Part shown: one piece after another, positions 35,591 through 44,507 of the stretch | How the letters are laid out: every line of letters starts with the position of its first letter | Numbering within the stretch: position 1 is the first letter of the stretch | Source: Actinomycetota bacterium | GTDB lineage: Bacteria > Actinomycetota > Thermoleophilia > RBG-16-64-13 | Assembly: GCA_018830645.1 (NCBI GenBank) | Contig: JAHJSA010000093.1 | Coordinates: 1 to 64,000, forward strand | DNA: 64,000 bases | Direction of reading: 5' to 3' | Made by a program: the position numbers and the translations under genes | Notes under the pieces: generated by a model | Told to the model about the DNA's origin: nothing | What the model saw: the letters and a program-made list of their open reading frames with translations, nothing else | Database searches by the model: none

Positions 35591-36160
35591 TCACGACTCC
35601 AGTATCGACCGGCCCGCGCCGGAATCCGCGGCCGAACCCTCGAGGTAACGTGCGTGCACCTGCGCGCGCGCCTGGTAGATGCGCCACTTCACGGTGGAGA
35701 GCGTCGCGTCTACGATCTCGGCGATCTCCTTGTAGGAGAACCCGTGCACGTCGCGCAAGATCAAGGCCGACCGCAGGTCGACATCAAGAGTCGCGATGCA
35801 GGACCACAGTAACTCCGTCTCCTCGACACCATACTCGGGGGGATCGACCACGATGGACGCCGCGGACACCCGCTCCAGCGGCACTCGTTCTACCTCGTGC
35901 CGTCGGAGGAAGTCGATGCCCTGGTTCTTCGCGATCCGGAAGAGCCAGGTGGTGAACTTCGACTTCGCTGCGAAACCGGGAAGCCCCCGGGCCATGCGCA
36001 TGAAGACCTCTTGCGTCAGGTCTTCGGCGTCGGCCTCGTCGGATACCATCCGCGCGAGATAGCCCTGGATGGGACCCCAATACATGCGGACGAGGGTCTC
36101 GAGCGCTCGTTCTTCACCGCGAGCGGCCCTGCCGATCAGTCTCGCCGAGGGTTGCTCCAC
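35591..36160 (-). CDS. ECF-type RNA polymerase sigma factor
   Basis: The 189-residue protein has sigma region 2 (MVSDEADAEDLTQEVFMRMA and KFTTWLFRIAKNQGIDFLRR) and region 4 (LILRDVHGFSYKEIAEIVDA, then LSTVKWRIYQARAQ), without regions 1.1 or 3. This is the extracytoplasmic-function layout. The GTG at 36160 has AAGGA 9 nt upstream. It is co-transcribed with the downstream membrane anti-sigma factor. The regulon and signal are unknown. Confidence 0.92.
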   Translation of the reverse strand: MEQPSARLIGRAARGEERALETLVRMYWGPIQGYLARMVSDEADAEDLTQEVFMRMARGLPGFAAKSKFTTWLFRIAKNQGIDFLRRHEVERVPLERVSAASIVVDPPEYGVEETELLWSCIATLDVDLRSALILRDVHGFSYKEIAEIVDATLSTVKWRIYQARAQVHARYLEGSAADSGAGRSILES

Positions 36161-36214
36161 CCGCCGATCCTTCCTCTTGCAGGTTCCGACGACTCCAGCA
36201 TACAGGAAGTTAGT

Positions 36215-37846
36215 CTACGTTCGCCCAGCCGAGGTCCCCGGCACGCAGAGAGGTTCGCCCGTCATCTCCGGCGGCACCTCAAGGCCGAGGAGGCAAAGCA
36301 CGGTGGGCGCGACGTCTGCGAGGCCCGCACCCTCGCGAAGTGTGACCCCGTCCTCCAGGCACACCAGGCGCACCGGGTTCGTCGTATGGGCCGTCTCGGG
36401 AGCGCCGCTGACCGGGTTGATCATCCGCTCCGCATTGCCATGATCGGCGGTCACGAAGATGCGTGCTCCGAACGGGGCGAGGGCTTCGATCACCACGCCG
36501 AGACACGTATCCACATGCTCGGCCGCCTCGATGGTAGCTCCAAGATCGCCGGTGTGACCCACCATGTCGAGGTTCGCGAAGTTCAGGACCACGAAGTCGG
36601 GTCGCTCGGTCTCGAATGCTTCCTTGAACGCCTCCGCCACCTTGTACGCGCTCATGGCCGGCCGCTGGTCGTACGTAGCGATGTCGGTGGGCGATGGGAT
36701 CAAACGCCGGGTCTCCCCTGGGAACGGCTCCTCGCGCCCCCCGTTGAAGAAGAAGGTGACGTGAGCATACTTCTCGGTCTCAGCGATGTGCAGCTGGCGA
36801 AGCCCCGCATCGGAGAGCACTTCAGCCAGAACCCGCAGCGGGGGCTTGTCGGCGAACGCCACCGGGATCTCGAACTCGGCGTCGTACTCGGTCATGCCCA
36901 CGAAGTGCACCCGCGGCGGGGCGCCTCCGCGGTCGAAGCCCTCGAATGCGTCGTCGATGAACGCCTGGGTGAGCTCCCGAGCCCGATCGGGCCGGAAGTT
37001 GAAGAACACCACCGTGTCGCCGTCGCGCACTCGGGAACGCGGGTCGCGACTGGTGATCGTGGGCTCGATGAACTCGTCGGTGACCCCCGCCTCGTACGAC
37101 GCCGCAACAGCCTCGGCCGCGGAACCGGCGGAACCGACGGAGCCGGCGGTGGACCCTGCCCCGTGCACCAGAGCGTCGTACGCCAGCTTCACGCGCGGCC
37201 AGCGAAAGTCCCGGTCCATGGCGTAGTAGCGCCCTACCACAGTCGCGATCTCTCCCAGACCGGCGCCGGCCAAGAAGCGCTCGAGGTCGGCTATGAAGAC
37301 GGCCCCGGCGTTCGGCGATGTATCCCGGCCGTCCATGAACGTGTGCACGAACACCCGCTCGACGAAGTGCGACTTCGCGAGTTCCACCAGCGCGTGCAGA
37401 TGCTCGATCGCTGAGTGGACGCCTCCGTCGGAGAGGAGCCCCATCAAGTGCACCGAGCCGTTCGTCGAGGCGGCGGCGGTCATGGCATCGCCGAGGACCT
37501 CGTTGTCGAAGAAGGAACCGTCGGCGATCGCGTGGTTGATACGAGACAGGTCTTGGAACAGCACACGACCGCAGCCCAGCGTGAAATGACCCACCTCCGA
37601 ATTACCCATGACGCCCTCGGGCAGGCCCACGGCACATCCGCTGGCCTCGAGAAGCACCCAGGGGTAGTGTCCAAGCAGTCCGTCGATCACAGGGGTCCGG
37701 GCCAAGGAGATCGCGTTGCCGGGGCCTGGCTCCGCATACCCCCAGCCGTCGAGAACGATCAGCGCGACCGGTCGCCTCCCCGCGGGCGCCGCTTCTGCAC
37801 CGGCGTCACCGGTGCTCTCGGCGGCATCGGGGACCCGCGCCGTCAT
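36215..37846 (-). CDS. gpmI: 2,3-bisphosphoglycerate-independent phosphoglycerate mutase
   Basis: Interconverts 3- and 2-phosphoglycerate in glycolysis and gluconeogenesis. The 543-residue protein begins with the metal site ALIVLDGWGYAEPGPGNAIS, has the phosphoserine motif GVMGNSEVGHFTLGCGRVL, and FVTADHGNAERM at the second metal site. The N-terminus is about 25 residues longer than most. The ATG at 37846 is 3 bp after tpiA, and the gene belongs to the gap-pgk-tpiA-gpmI string. Confidence 0.95.
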   Translation of the reverse strand: MTARVPDAAESTGDAGAEAAPAGRRPVALIVLDGWGYAEPGPGNAISLARTPVIDGLLGHYPWVLLEASGCAVGLPEGVMGNSEVGHFTLGCGRVLFQDLSRINHAIADGSFFDNEVLGDAMTAAASTNGSVHLMGLLSDGGVHSAIEHLHALVELAKSHFVERVFVHTFMDGRDTSPNAGAVFIADLERFLAGAGLGEIATVVGRYYAMDRDFRWPRVKLAYDALVHGAGSTAGSVGSAGSAAEAVAASYEAGVTDEFIEPTITSRDPRSRVRDGDTVVFFNFRPDRARELTQAFIDDAFEGFDRGGAPPRVHFVGMTEYDAEFEIPVAFADKPPLRVLAEVLSDAGLRQLHIAETEKYAHVTFFFNGGREEPFPGETRRLIPSPTDIATYDQRPAMSAYKVAEAFKEAFETERPDFVVLNFANLDMVGHTGDLGATIEAAEHVDTCLGVVIEALAPFGARIFVTADHGNAERMINPVSGAPETAHTTNPVRLVCLEDGVTLREGAGLADVAPTVLCLLGLEVPPEMTGEPLCVPGTSAGRT

Positions 37847-37849
37847 GGG

Positions 37850-38614
37850 CTAGGCGACCGCGATCTCGACGAGACGCGCGAATGACTCCACGTCGAGACT
37901 GGCGCCCCCCACGAGGCCTCCGTCGATGTCCGGCTGCGCCATCAACTCAGCGAAGTTGTCGGGCTTGACACTGCCGCCGTAGAGTATCCGGACGTACTCG
38001 GCCTCTTCGGCACCCACGATCTCGGCCAGCCGGCGGCGGATGAGAGCACACGCCTCCTGCGCCATCTGCGGCGTCGCGGTGCGGCCCGTGCCGATCGCCC
38101 AGACGGGCTCGTAGGCAACGACCAGCTCGGAACACCCGCCTGCGCTGAGCTCCCCGAGGCCTTTCGCCACCTGGCTCGTCAGTCGTTCCTCGGTGAGGTC
38201 GGCGTCGCGTTCTTGTTCGGACTCACCCACGCAGAGGATCGCGCGGAGACCGTGATCGATCGTCGCCCGCACCTTCCGCGCCACAGCCTGATCGGTCTCG
38301 CCGAACAGCTGCCGCCGCTCCGAATGCCCGATGATCGCCCAGCCCACACCCAGGTCCGCCAGCATGCCCGGCGCGATCTCGCCCGTGAAGGCGCCCTGCT
38401 CCTCCCAGAAGATGTTCTGAGCGGCGACCTCCACGGAGGAACCTTCAGCGGCGGTGACCGCCGCGGCGAGGCCCGTGAAGGGAGGCGCCACGAGCACCTC
38501 GACGCCCACCGGAATCCCGATGCGACTCGCGAGCGCGCTCACAAAGGCTGCGCCCTCCGAGGGCGTCTTGTACATCTTCCAGTTCCCGGCGACCACCGGG
38601 ATGCGTGCGGTCAC
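37850..38614 (-). CDS. tpiA: triose-phosphate isomerase
   Basis: Interconverts dihydroxyacetone phosphate and glyceraldehyde 3-phosphate. The 254-residue TIM barrel has PVVAGNWKMYKT at the N-terminus, IIGHSERRQLFGE with the catalytic His, the catalytic-Glu loop VAYEPVWAIGTGRTATP and LYGGSVKPDN. The start is the GTG at 38614 with AGGAGG 5 nt upstream, 9 bp after pgk. Confidence 0.96.
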   Translation of the reverse strand: MTARIPVVAGNWKMYKTPSEGAAFVSALASRIGIPVGVEVLVAPPFTGLAAAVTAAEGSSVEVAAQNIFWEEQGAFTGEIAPGMLADLGVGWAIIGHSERRQLFGETDQAVARKVRATIDHGLRAILCVGESEQERDADLTEERLTSQVAKGLGELSAGGCSELVVAYEPVWAIGTGRTATPQMAQEACALIRRRLAEIVGAEEAEYVRILYGGSVKPDNFAELMAQPDIDGGLVGGASLDVESFARLVEIAVA

Positions 38615-38623
38615 ACCTGCCTC

Positions 38624-39808
38624 CTAGAGATCGGCCAACGCCGCCACGCCGGGTAGGACGCCACCCTCGACGAACTCGAGTGCGGCCCCACCGCCCGTGG
38701 AGACGTGGTCCATTCGATGCTCCAACCCGAACGTGCGAAGTGCGGCCACCGAATCGCCACCGCCCACGACAGTGAGACCGTCGGCCTCGGCCATGGCCTG
38801 CGCGATCGCACCCGTGCCGTGAGCGAAGGGCTCCATCTCGAACACGCCCATAGGGCCGTTCCAGAAGACCTCGCCGGCCTCCGCTATCTTCTCGGCGTAG
38901 TGCGCCGCGGTTCGTGGGCCGATGTCGAGGCCCATCCAACCTTCGGGTATCTCTTCCACAGACACGACCTTCGACGCAGCCTCAGCCTTGAACTCGTCGG
39001 CCACAACGACATCGGTGGGGAGTACGAGTTCGCACCGACTCTCGGCGGCGATGCCCAGGAGGCGCCGCGCGACTTCGATGCCCTCCGGCCCTTCCACCTT
39101 GGAAGAGCCGACGGAGAGGCCACGGGCCAGCAAGAACGTGAAGCACATGGCTCCGCCCACGAGCAGGGAATCGGCCAGCTCGAGGAACCGCTCGATCACG
39201 GCGATCTTGTCGCTCACCTTGGCGCCTCCGAGTACCACGACGAACGGCCTTCGCGGCGCCGCGAGCAGAGAGCCCAGGGTGTGCAGTTCGCGCTCCAGCA
39301 GCATGCCCGCCACCGACGGCACGTGCTCGGTGATGCCCACCGTGGTGGCGTGCGCCCTATGGCTTACCCCGAAAGCGTCGTTGACGAAGATGTCGGTGAA
39401 GCGCGCCATCTCGGCGGCCAGCTTCGGATCGTTGGCCTTCTCCCGGGGGTCGAAGCGAGAGTTCTCCAAGAGCATGATCTCGCCCGGCTCCAACTGATCG
39501 ACGGCCTCTTCCACCGCCGGGCCCGATAGCTCGTCCATCTTCCGCACCGGCATCCTCAGAACGTGGGCAAGATGGGCAGCCACCGGATCGAGCCGGTACT
39601 TCTCGGGAGACCCCTGCTCCGGCCGGCCCAGATGAGACACGAGCACGATGCGCGCACCCCGCTTGCGCAGATGCTCGATCGTGGGGAGCGCCGCGGTTAT
39701 GCGGGTGTCATCCGCCACACGGCCGGCGTAGAGCGGAACGTTGAAGTCCACACGCACGAGTACGCGTTTGCCCGTGACATCGACGTTCCGGAGGGTCTGC
39801 TTCGGCAT
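38624..39808 (-). CDS. pgk: phosphoglycerate kinase
   Basis: Transfers phosphate between 1,3-bisphosphoglycerate and ADP. The 394-residue protein has KRVLVRVDFNVPLYAGRV, the substrate-binding SHLGRPEQGSPEKYRLDPVA region, VLGGAKVSDKIAVIERFLE and the C-terminal GGGDSVAAL followed by TGGGAALEFVEG. The ATG at 39808 has GAGGGG upstream and lies 10 bp after gap. Confidence 0.96.
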   Translation of the reverse strand: MPKQTLRNVDVTGKRVLVRVDFNVPLYAGRVADDTRITAALPTIEHLRKRGARIVLVSHLGRPEQGSPEKYRLDPVAAHLAHVLRMPVRKMDELSGPAVEEAVDQLEPGEIMLLENSRFDPREKANDPKLAAEMARFTDIFVNDAFGVSHRAHATTVGITEHVPSVAGMLLERELHTLGSLLAAPRRPFVVVLGGAKVSDKIAVIERFLELADSLLVGGAMCFTFLLARGLSVGSSKVEGPEGIEVARRLLGIAAESRCELVLPTDVVVADEFKAEAASKVVSVEEIPEGWMGLDIGPRTAAHYAEKIAEAGEVFWNGPMGVFEMEPFAHGTGAIAQAMAEADGLTVVGGGDSVAALRTFGLEHRMDHVSTGGGAALEFVEGGVLPGVAALADL

Positions 39809-39818
39809 GCCTGCCCCT

Positions 39819-40838
<1,020 letters not shown>

Positions 40839-40851
40839 TCAGACCGGCTGG

Positions 40852-40860
40852 ATTCTACCA
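40852..40860 (-). promoter_or_regulatory. extended -10 promoter of gap
   Basis: TGG followed by TAGAAT (40857-40852) on the minus strand, about 38 nt before the gap ATG. This leaves room for a short leader with a Shine-Dalgarno site. No clear -35 box is present. Confidence 0.55.
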
Positions 40861-40924
40861 TACCCCCCTGGCGCTCCCGGAATCCGCGCCCGGTCGAGGA
40901 AGCTTCCGCGCGTCGAAGCTACGT

Positions 40925-40960
40925 GCCGGAATCCAGGCCGGAATCCAGGCCGGAATCCAG
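40925..40960. repeat. three 12-bp tandem repeats between whiA and gap
   Basis: GCCGGAATCCAG is repeated three times without a mismatch (40925-40936, 40937-40948, 40949-40960). It lies about 65 bp upstream of the gap -10 box and downstream of the whiA stop, so it could be a regulator array or neutral slippage. Confidence 0.85.
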
Positions 40961-40986
40961 GCTCAGCGCTCCTTGATATTCGCAGC

Positions 40987-41964
40987 CTACTTGTCGGAAT
41001 CGAGGCCCGGTGCGCCCTCGTCTACGGCGGCCTTGACCAGTCGGCGGAAGCGGTGGTTCAGCGCCGACCGGCTCAACCCGCCAGGCGCCGCTTCCGCAAG
41101 GTCGGTGAGGCTCAGATAGGGATGCTCCCTGCGCAGTCCGGCGGCCTCACGCAGGGCCGCGGGCATGGTCTCCAGCAGGCCGATCTCGTCGAGGAACTCC
41201 ACGGCCCGCAGCTGCCGCGTGACCGCATCACTCGTGCGGCGGGTGTTGGCCTCGTCCCAGTTGGCCAGCCGGTTCGCGCGCGCCCGCACGTCCTTGACCA
41301 CCGACTGCTCCTCCACTTCGAGAGCCGCTTCGGGCGCTCCGGCGAAGGCGAGCAGAGCCGCCACCTCGTCGCCGGTCTTGAGGTAGACCACATGCGTCCC
41401 GCGTCTCACGTAGACCCCGGGAGAATAGCCCAGGGTCGCGAGCAGGCGGGCCAGGTCGGCGGCGAAGGCCTCGTGCGGGCTCAGGATCTCGAGATGGGCG
41501 TCGCGCGTGGGAGGATTCACCGACCCGGAGCCGACCAGACAGCCCCGGATGAAAGCGCTGCGACAACACCGGCCGCGCAGCAACCGCTGCGATATGCCGG
41601 GCTCCAGTCGAAAACTGTCGCTCAGGATGCCGAGCTCGTTGAGTGATTGCAGCACGGCGGGACTACCCGTCAGGTGCACCTCGTAGAGGAGCCTACGTTT
41701 GAACCGGGGCTCACGCCGGGTCAACAGTTGAGCCTCCGCTCCAAAGCTCTTGAAATACGAGTACACCAGTTGCGCGGCCGGACGCAGGGGCGTAGAGAGC
41801 TGGAGTCCGTAGCGCGCTTCCTCGTCCCCCGATCCGCCCCTGATGCTGAAGGTGCCCGTGGCTCGAACCAACGCGGCCACTTCCGCGGCCCGACAGCACG
41901 ACCTTCCCGTCTCCATGCGCATGAGCTCTTCCCGCACCCGCAGTGAGAAGCTCACCGTGCTCAC
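40987..41964 (-). CDS. whiA: DNA-binding protein WhiA
   Basis: WhiA combines a degenerate homing-endonuclease-like domain with a C-terminal helix-turn-helix; in streptomycetes it controls sporulation with WhiB, and in other Gram-positives it affects division. The 325-residue protein has SFSLRVREELMRMETGRSCC at the N-terminus, AFIRGCLVGSGSVNPP in the LAGLIDADG-like region and SDAVTRQLRAVEFL with HPYLSLTDLAEA in the DNA-binding end. The GTG at 41964 overlaps the yvcK stop (GTGA); the 69 upstream codons overlap yvcK. Confidence 0.94.
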   Translation of the reverse strand: MSTVSFSLRVREELMRMETGRSCCRAAEVAALVRATGTFSIRGGSGDEEARYGLQLSTPLRPAAQLVYSYFKSFGAEAQLLTRREPRFKRRLLYEVHLTGSPAVLQSLNELGILSDSFRLEPGISQRLLRGRCCRSAFIRGCLVGSGSVNPPTRDAHLEILSPHEAFAADLARLLATLGYSPGVYVRRGTHVVYLKTGDEVAALLAFAGAPEAALEVEEQSVVKDVRARANRLANWDEANTRRTSDAVTRQLRAVEFLDEIGLLETMPAALREAAGLRREHPYLSLTDLAEAAPGGLSRSALNHRFRRLVKAAVDEGAPGLDSDK

Positions 41965-43037
41965 TGCCGACGCACCCTCGCCATCGACGCCAAGCACGCC
42001 GCAAGGATGTCGGGATCGTGACGGGCGTGGTCGGTGATGTGCAAGAGGTCGCGACGGATCACCGGCACTCCTTCGATCCGCTCCACATCGGCCGGTGGGT
42101 TCCGGACGTCTCCCACCGCGGCGGACGATGCCTCTGCGGATGCCGCTGCGGCTCCGGTCGGCTCCGGCCACCTGAGCGGCTCGGCTCCCTCTTCGTCGTA
42201 TCGCTCGAGAAGCCCCGTGGGCACCGGAGTGGAGTTCACGAGCACCGCGTCAAGCACGCCTCGGCCGAGATGCCCGATGAGCGCACGCAGATGGTCGGGT
42301 CCGCTGAACGCCGCGGTCTCGCCCGGCTGGGTCATCACGTTGGCCACGTACACGATGGGCGCGTCGGCGGCGGCCAAGGCCTCGATCAGGCCCCCCGCCA
42401 GCAGGTTGGGCACCACGCTAGTGAACAGGCTCCCCGGCCCCAGCACCACGATGTCGGCCTGCGCGATGCGCTCCAGGGCCAGCGGAAGGGCGACGGCGCC
42501 CTCCGGCTCGAGCCACACCCGCTGCACCGAGACCGGCGAGCGCCCGATGAGGGATTCCCCCACGAGGTGGCGACCATCGCTGAGAAGTGCGTGCAGGCGC
42601 ACGTCGGAGGTGGTGCTGGGCAGTACCGTGCCGCGGATCGCCAGGACCTTGCTCGACTCTTTGATCGCCCGGTCGAAGTCACCGGTGACCTCGGTCAGCG
42701 CGGCGAGGAAGAGGTTACCGAAGCTGTGGCCCGCCAACGCCCCCGCCTTGAAGCGGTACGAGAAGAGGGCGCTCAACAGTGATTCATCGTCAGCGAGGGC
42801 AACCAGGCAGTTACGTATGTCGCCCGGCGGGAGCACGCCCAGTTCCGCGCGCAGGCGACCCGACGAACCCCCGTCGTCGGCCACCGTCACGATGGCGGTG
42901 AGGTGGGGCGTGAGACGCTTCAGCCCGCGCAGCAAAGCGGACAGACCCGAGCCGCCACCGATGGCCACCACTCGGGGCGACTGCGCGCCGAACGGCGTGT
43001 GCACGTTGGCCGCGCCCGAAGTCGCCGTGACCGTCAC
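41961..43037 (-). CDS. yvcK: gluconeogenesis factor YvcK / CofD-like protein
   Basis: A 358-residue CofD-like protein, linked in Bacillus to growth on gluconeogenic carbon and cell-wall homeostasis and known to bind UDP-sugars. It shows the nucleotide-binding start VVAIGGGSGLSALLRGLKRL, TVADDGGSSGRLRAELGVLP, AGHSFGNLFLAALTE and VLGPGSLFTSVVPNLL. An Ala-rich linker lies near residue 300. The GTG at 43037 follows rapZ by 7 bp. The whiA-yvcK-rapZ order is conserved in Actinobacteria and Firmicutes. Confidence 0.94.
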   Translation of the reverse strand: MTVTATSGAANVHTPFGAQSPRVVAIGGGSGLSALLRGLKRLTPHLTAIVTVADDGGSSGRLRAELGVLPPGDIRNCLVALADDESLLSALFSYRFKAGALAGHSFGNLFLAALTEVTGDFDRAIKESSKVLAIRGTVLPSTTSDVRLHALLSDGRHLVGESLIGRSPVSVQRVWLEPEGAVALPLALERIAQADIVVLGPGSLFTSVVPNLLAGGLIEALAAADAPIVYVANVMTQPGETAAFSGPDHLRALIGHLGRGVLDAVLVNSTPVPTGLLERYDEEGAEPLRWPEPTGAAAASAEASSAAVGDVRNPPADVERIEGVPVIRRDLLHITDHARHDPDILAACLASMARVRRQ

Positions 43038-43044
43038 CGCTGCC

Positions 43045-43926
43045 TCAGCCGGTACGTTCTACATCACGGTGCCGGACGCGGGTCTCCACCGTCGAGTCCT
43101 TGGAGAGCGAAGCGGCCAGGACCTCGGCGAGCGCCACAGACCGATGCCTCCCCCCCGTGCAGCCCAAGGCCACCACCAACTGCGTCTTCTGCTCCGCCAC
43201 GTAGGCCGGGGCAAGGTACGAGATGAGCGCCGCCGCCCGCTCGATGAAGCCGTGCGACTCCGGTCGGGCCACCACGTAATCGCGCACCGCAGGGTCCAGT
43301 CCCGTGAGCGGACGCAGCTCTTCCACCCAGTGCGGGTTGGGGAGGAAGCGTACGTCGAGCACCATGTCCGCCTCGATCGGTAGGCCGAACTTGAAACCGA
43401 ACGACAGGAACGTGATCAACACCTTGTCGGCGAGCTCGTCGGCGAACAGAGTCTCCTGAAGGCGCGTGCGCAGCTCGTGCACGTTGAGCGACGTAGTGTC
43501 GATCACCACGTCCGCACGCTCGCGCAGGGGCGCGAGGATACGCCGCTCTTCCGCGATCCCCGTGTGCACGGGCCTGTCGTGGGCCGTGGGATGCGGGCGT
43601 CTCGTCGACTGGTAGCGGGCCACCAAGGCATCGTCCGACGCTTCGAGGAACACGATATGGGGTTGGATGCCCCGTTCCGCCATCTCGTCGAGCGCGGCCA
43701 TCAACTCCACGAAGTACTGCGCCCCCCGCGCGTCGAACACCACCGCCAGACGATCGACCCGGCTCCCCTCCAGAGAGAAGAGGTCGACCACACGGTCGAG
43801 CATCTGCGGCGGGAGGTTGTCGATGCAGAAGAACCCCATGTCCTCGAACGTGGCCACGGCCTGAGATTTCCCCGCGCCCGAGAGGCCGGTGATCACCGTG
43901 AGGTGGAGCTCGCGTCCTTTGGTCAT
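43045..43926 (-). CDS. rapZ: RNase adapter protein RapZ / nucleotide-binding YvcJ
   Basis: A P-loop protein of 293 residues. The Walker A is TVITGLSGAGKSQAVATFED, followed by FFCIDNLPPQML; the C-terminal half has FGFKFGLPIEADMVLDVRFL and ALGCTGGRHRSVALAE. In proteobacteria RapZ guides decay of the GlmZ RNA; in Gram-positives the role is less clear. The ATG at 43926 overlaps the ogt stop by 3 bp. A longer in-frame start at 43965 would lie inside ogt and is less likely. Confidence 0.94.
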   Translation of the reverse strand: MTKGRELHLTVITGLSGAGKSQAVATFEDMGFFCIDNLPPQMLDRVVDLFSLEGSRVDRLAVVFDARGAQYFVELMAALDEMAERGIQPHIVFLEASDDALVARYQSTRRPHPTAHDRPVHTGIAEERRILAPLRERADVVIDTTSLNVHELRTRLQETLFADELADKVLITFLSFGFKFGLPIEADMVLDVRFLPNPHWVEELRPLTGLDPAVRDYVVARPESHGFIERAAALISYLAPAYVAEQKTQLVVALGCTGGRHRSVALAEVLAASLSKDSTVETRVRHRDVERTG

Positions 43927-44498
43927 GTCATCGACCCTTCCATCGAGAGCAAGAGCGGCTTCCAAGCGTCGCCGAAACCGTAGTGACCGAGCGAACCGTC
44001 GCTCCTGACGACACGGTGGCAGGGCACGACGACGGCGATGGGGTTCGTCGCCATGACCGTACCGACCGCCCGGGCGGCGCGAGGATAGCCCGCCAGCCGG
44101 GCGAGTTCCCCGTAACTGACGACGGCGCCCGGCGGCACCGTCATGAGTGCCCGATATACTGCCGCCTGGAACGGCGTGAAGCCGTAGCGCTCGAGGCCGA
44201 TCTCATCAGGCGACCAGGTGCGGCGCTCGCCCCGGAAGTAGGCCGCGAACTCCTTGGCCCATCGCGCGGCGATCTCGCCGGAGGGATCGCGTTCCGTGGA
44301 GGGACCGAGCGCGCTCTCCTCCGTCTCGGCCGCCTCGGCCGCCTCGATCATCGCGGCCGTCTCGGCCGACGAGGTGGTCCGCGCGCCCACAGTGGGCGCC
44401 TCACCGAGGCGCGGCAGGCGCACCTCTACGAGCAGACCGTCTTCGACGAACACGCGGCCGTCGCCGTGAGGGGTCGGGAATGTGGCTTCGCGGCGCAT
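43923..44498 (-). CDS. ogt: methylated-DNA--[protein]-cysteine S-methyltransferase
   Basis: A suicide DNA-repair protein that removes O6-alkyl groups from guanine. The 191-residue protein has the helix-turn-helix region SYGELARLAGYPRAARAVGT and the active site VVPCHRVVRSDGSLGHYGFG. Between the N-terminal domain and the active-site domain it has an Ala/Glu-rich linker (about residues 40-70) absent from typical Ogt. It ends with overlap into rapZ and follows uvrC by 9 bp, so two DNA-repair genes head this operon. Confidence 0.93.
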   Translation of the reverse strand: MRREATFPTPHGDGRVFVEDGLLVEVRLPRLGEAPTVGARTTSSAETAAMIEAAEAAETEESALGPSTERDPSGEIAARWAKEFAAYFRGERRTWSPDEIGLERYGFTPFQAAVYRALMTVPPGAVVSYGELARLAGYPRAARAVGTVMATNPIAVVVPCHRVVRSDGSLGHYGFGDAWKPLLLSMEGSMT

Positions 44499-44507
44499 AC
44501 TCCAAGT

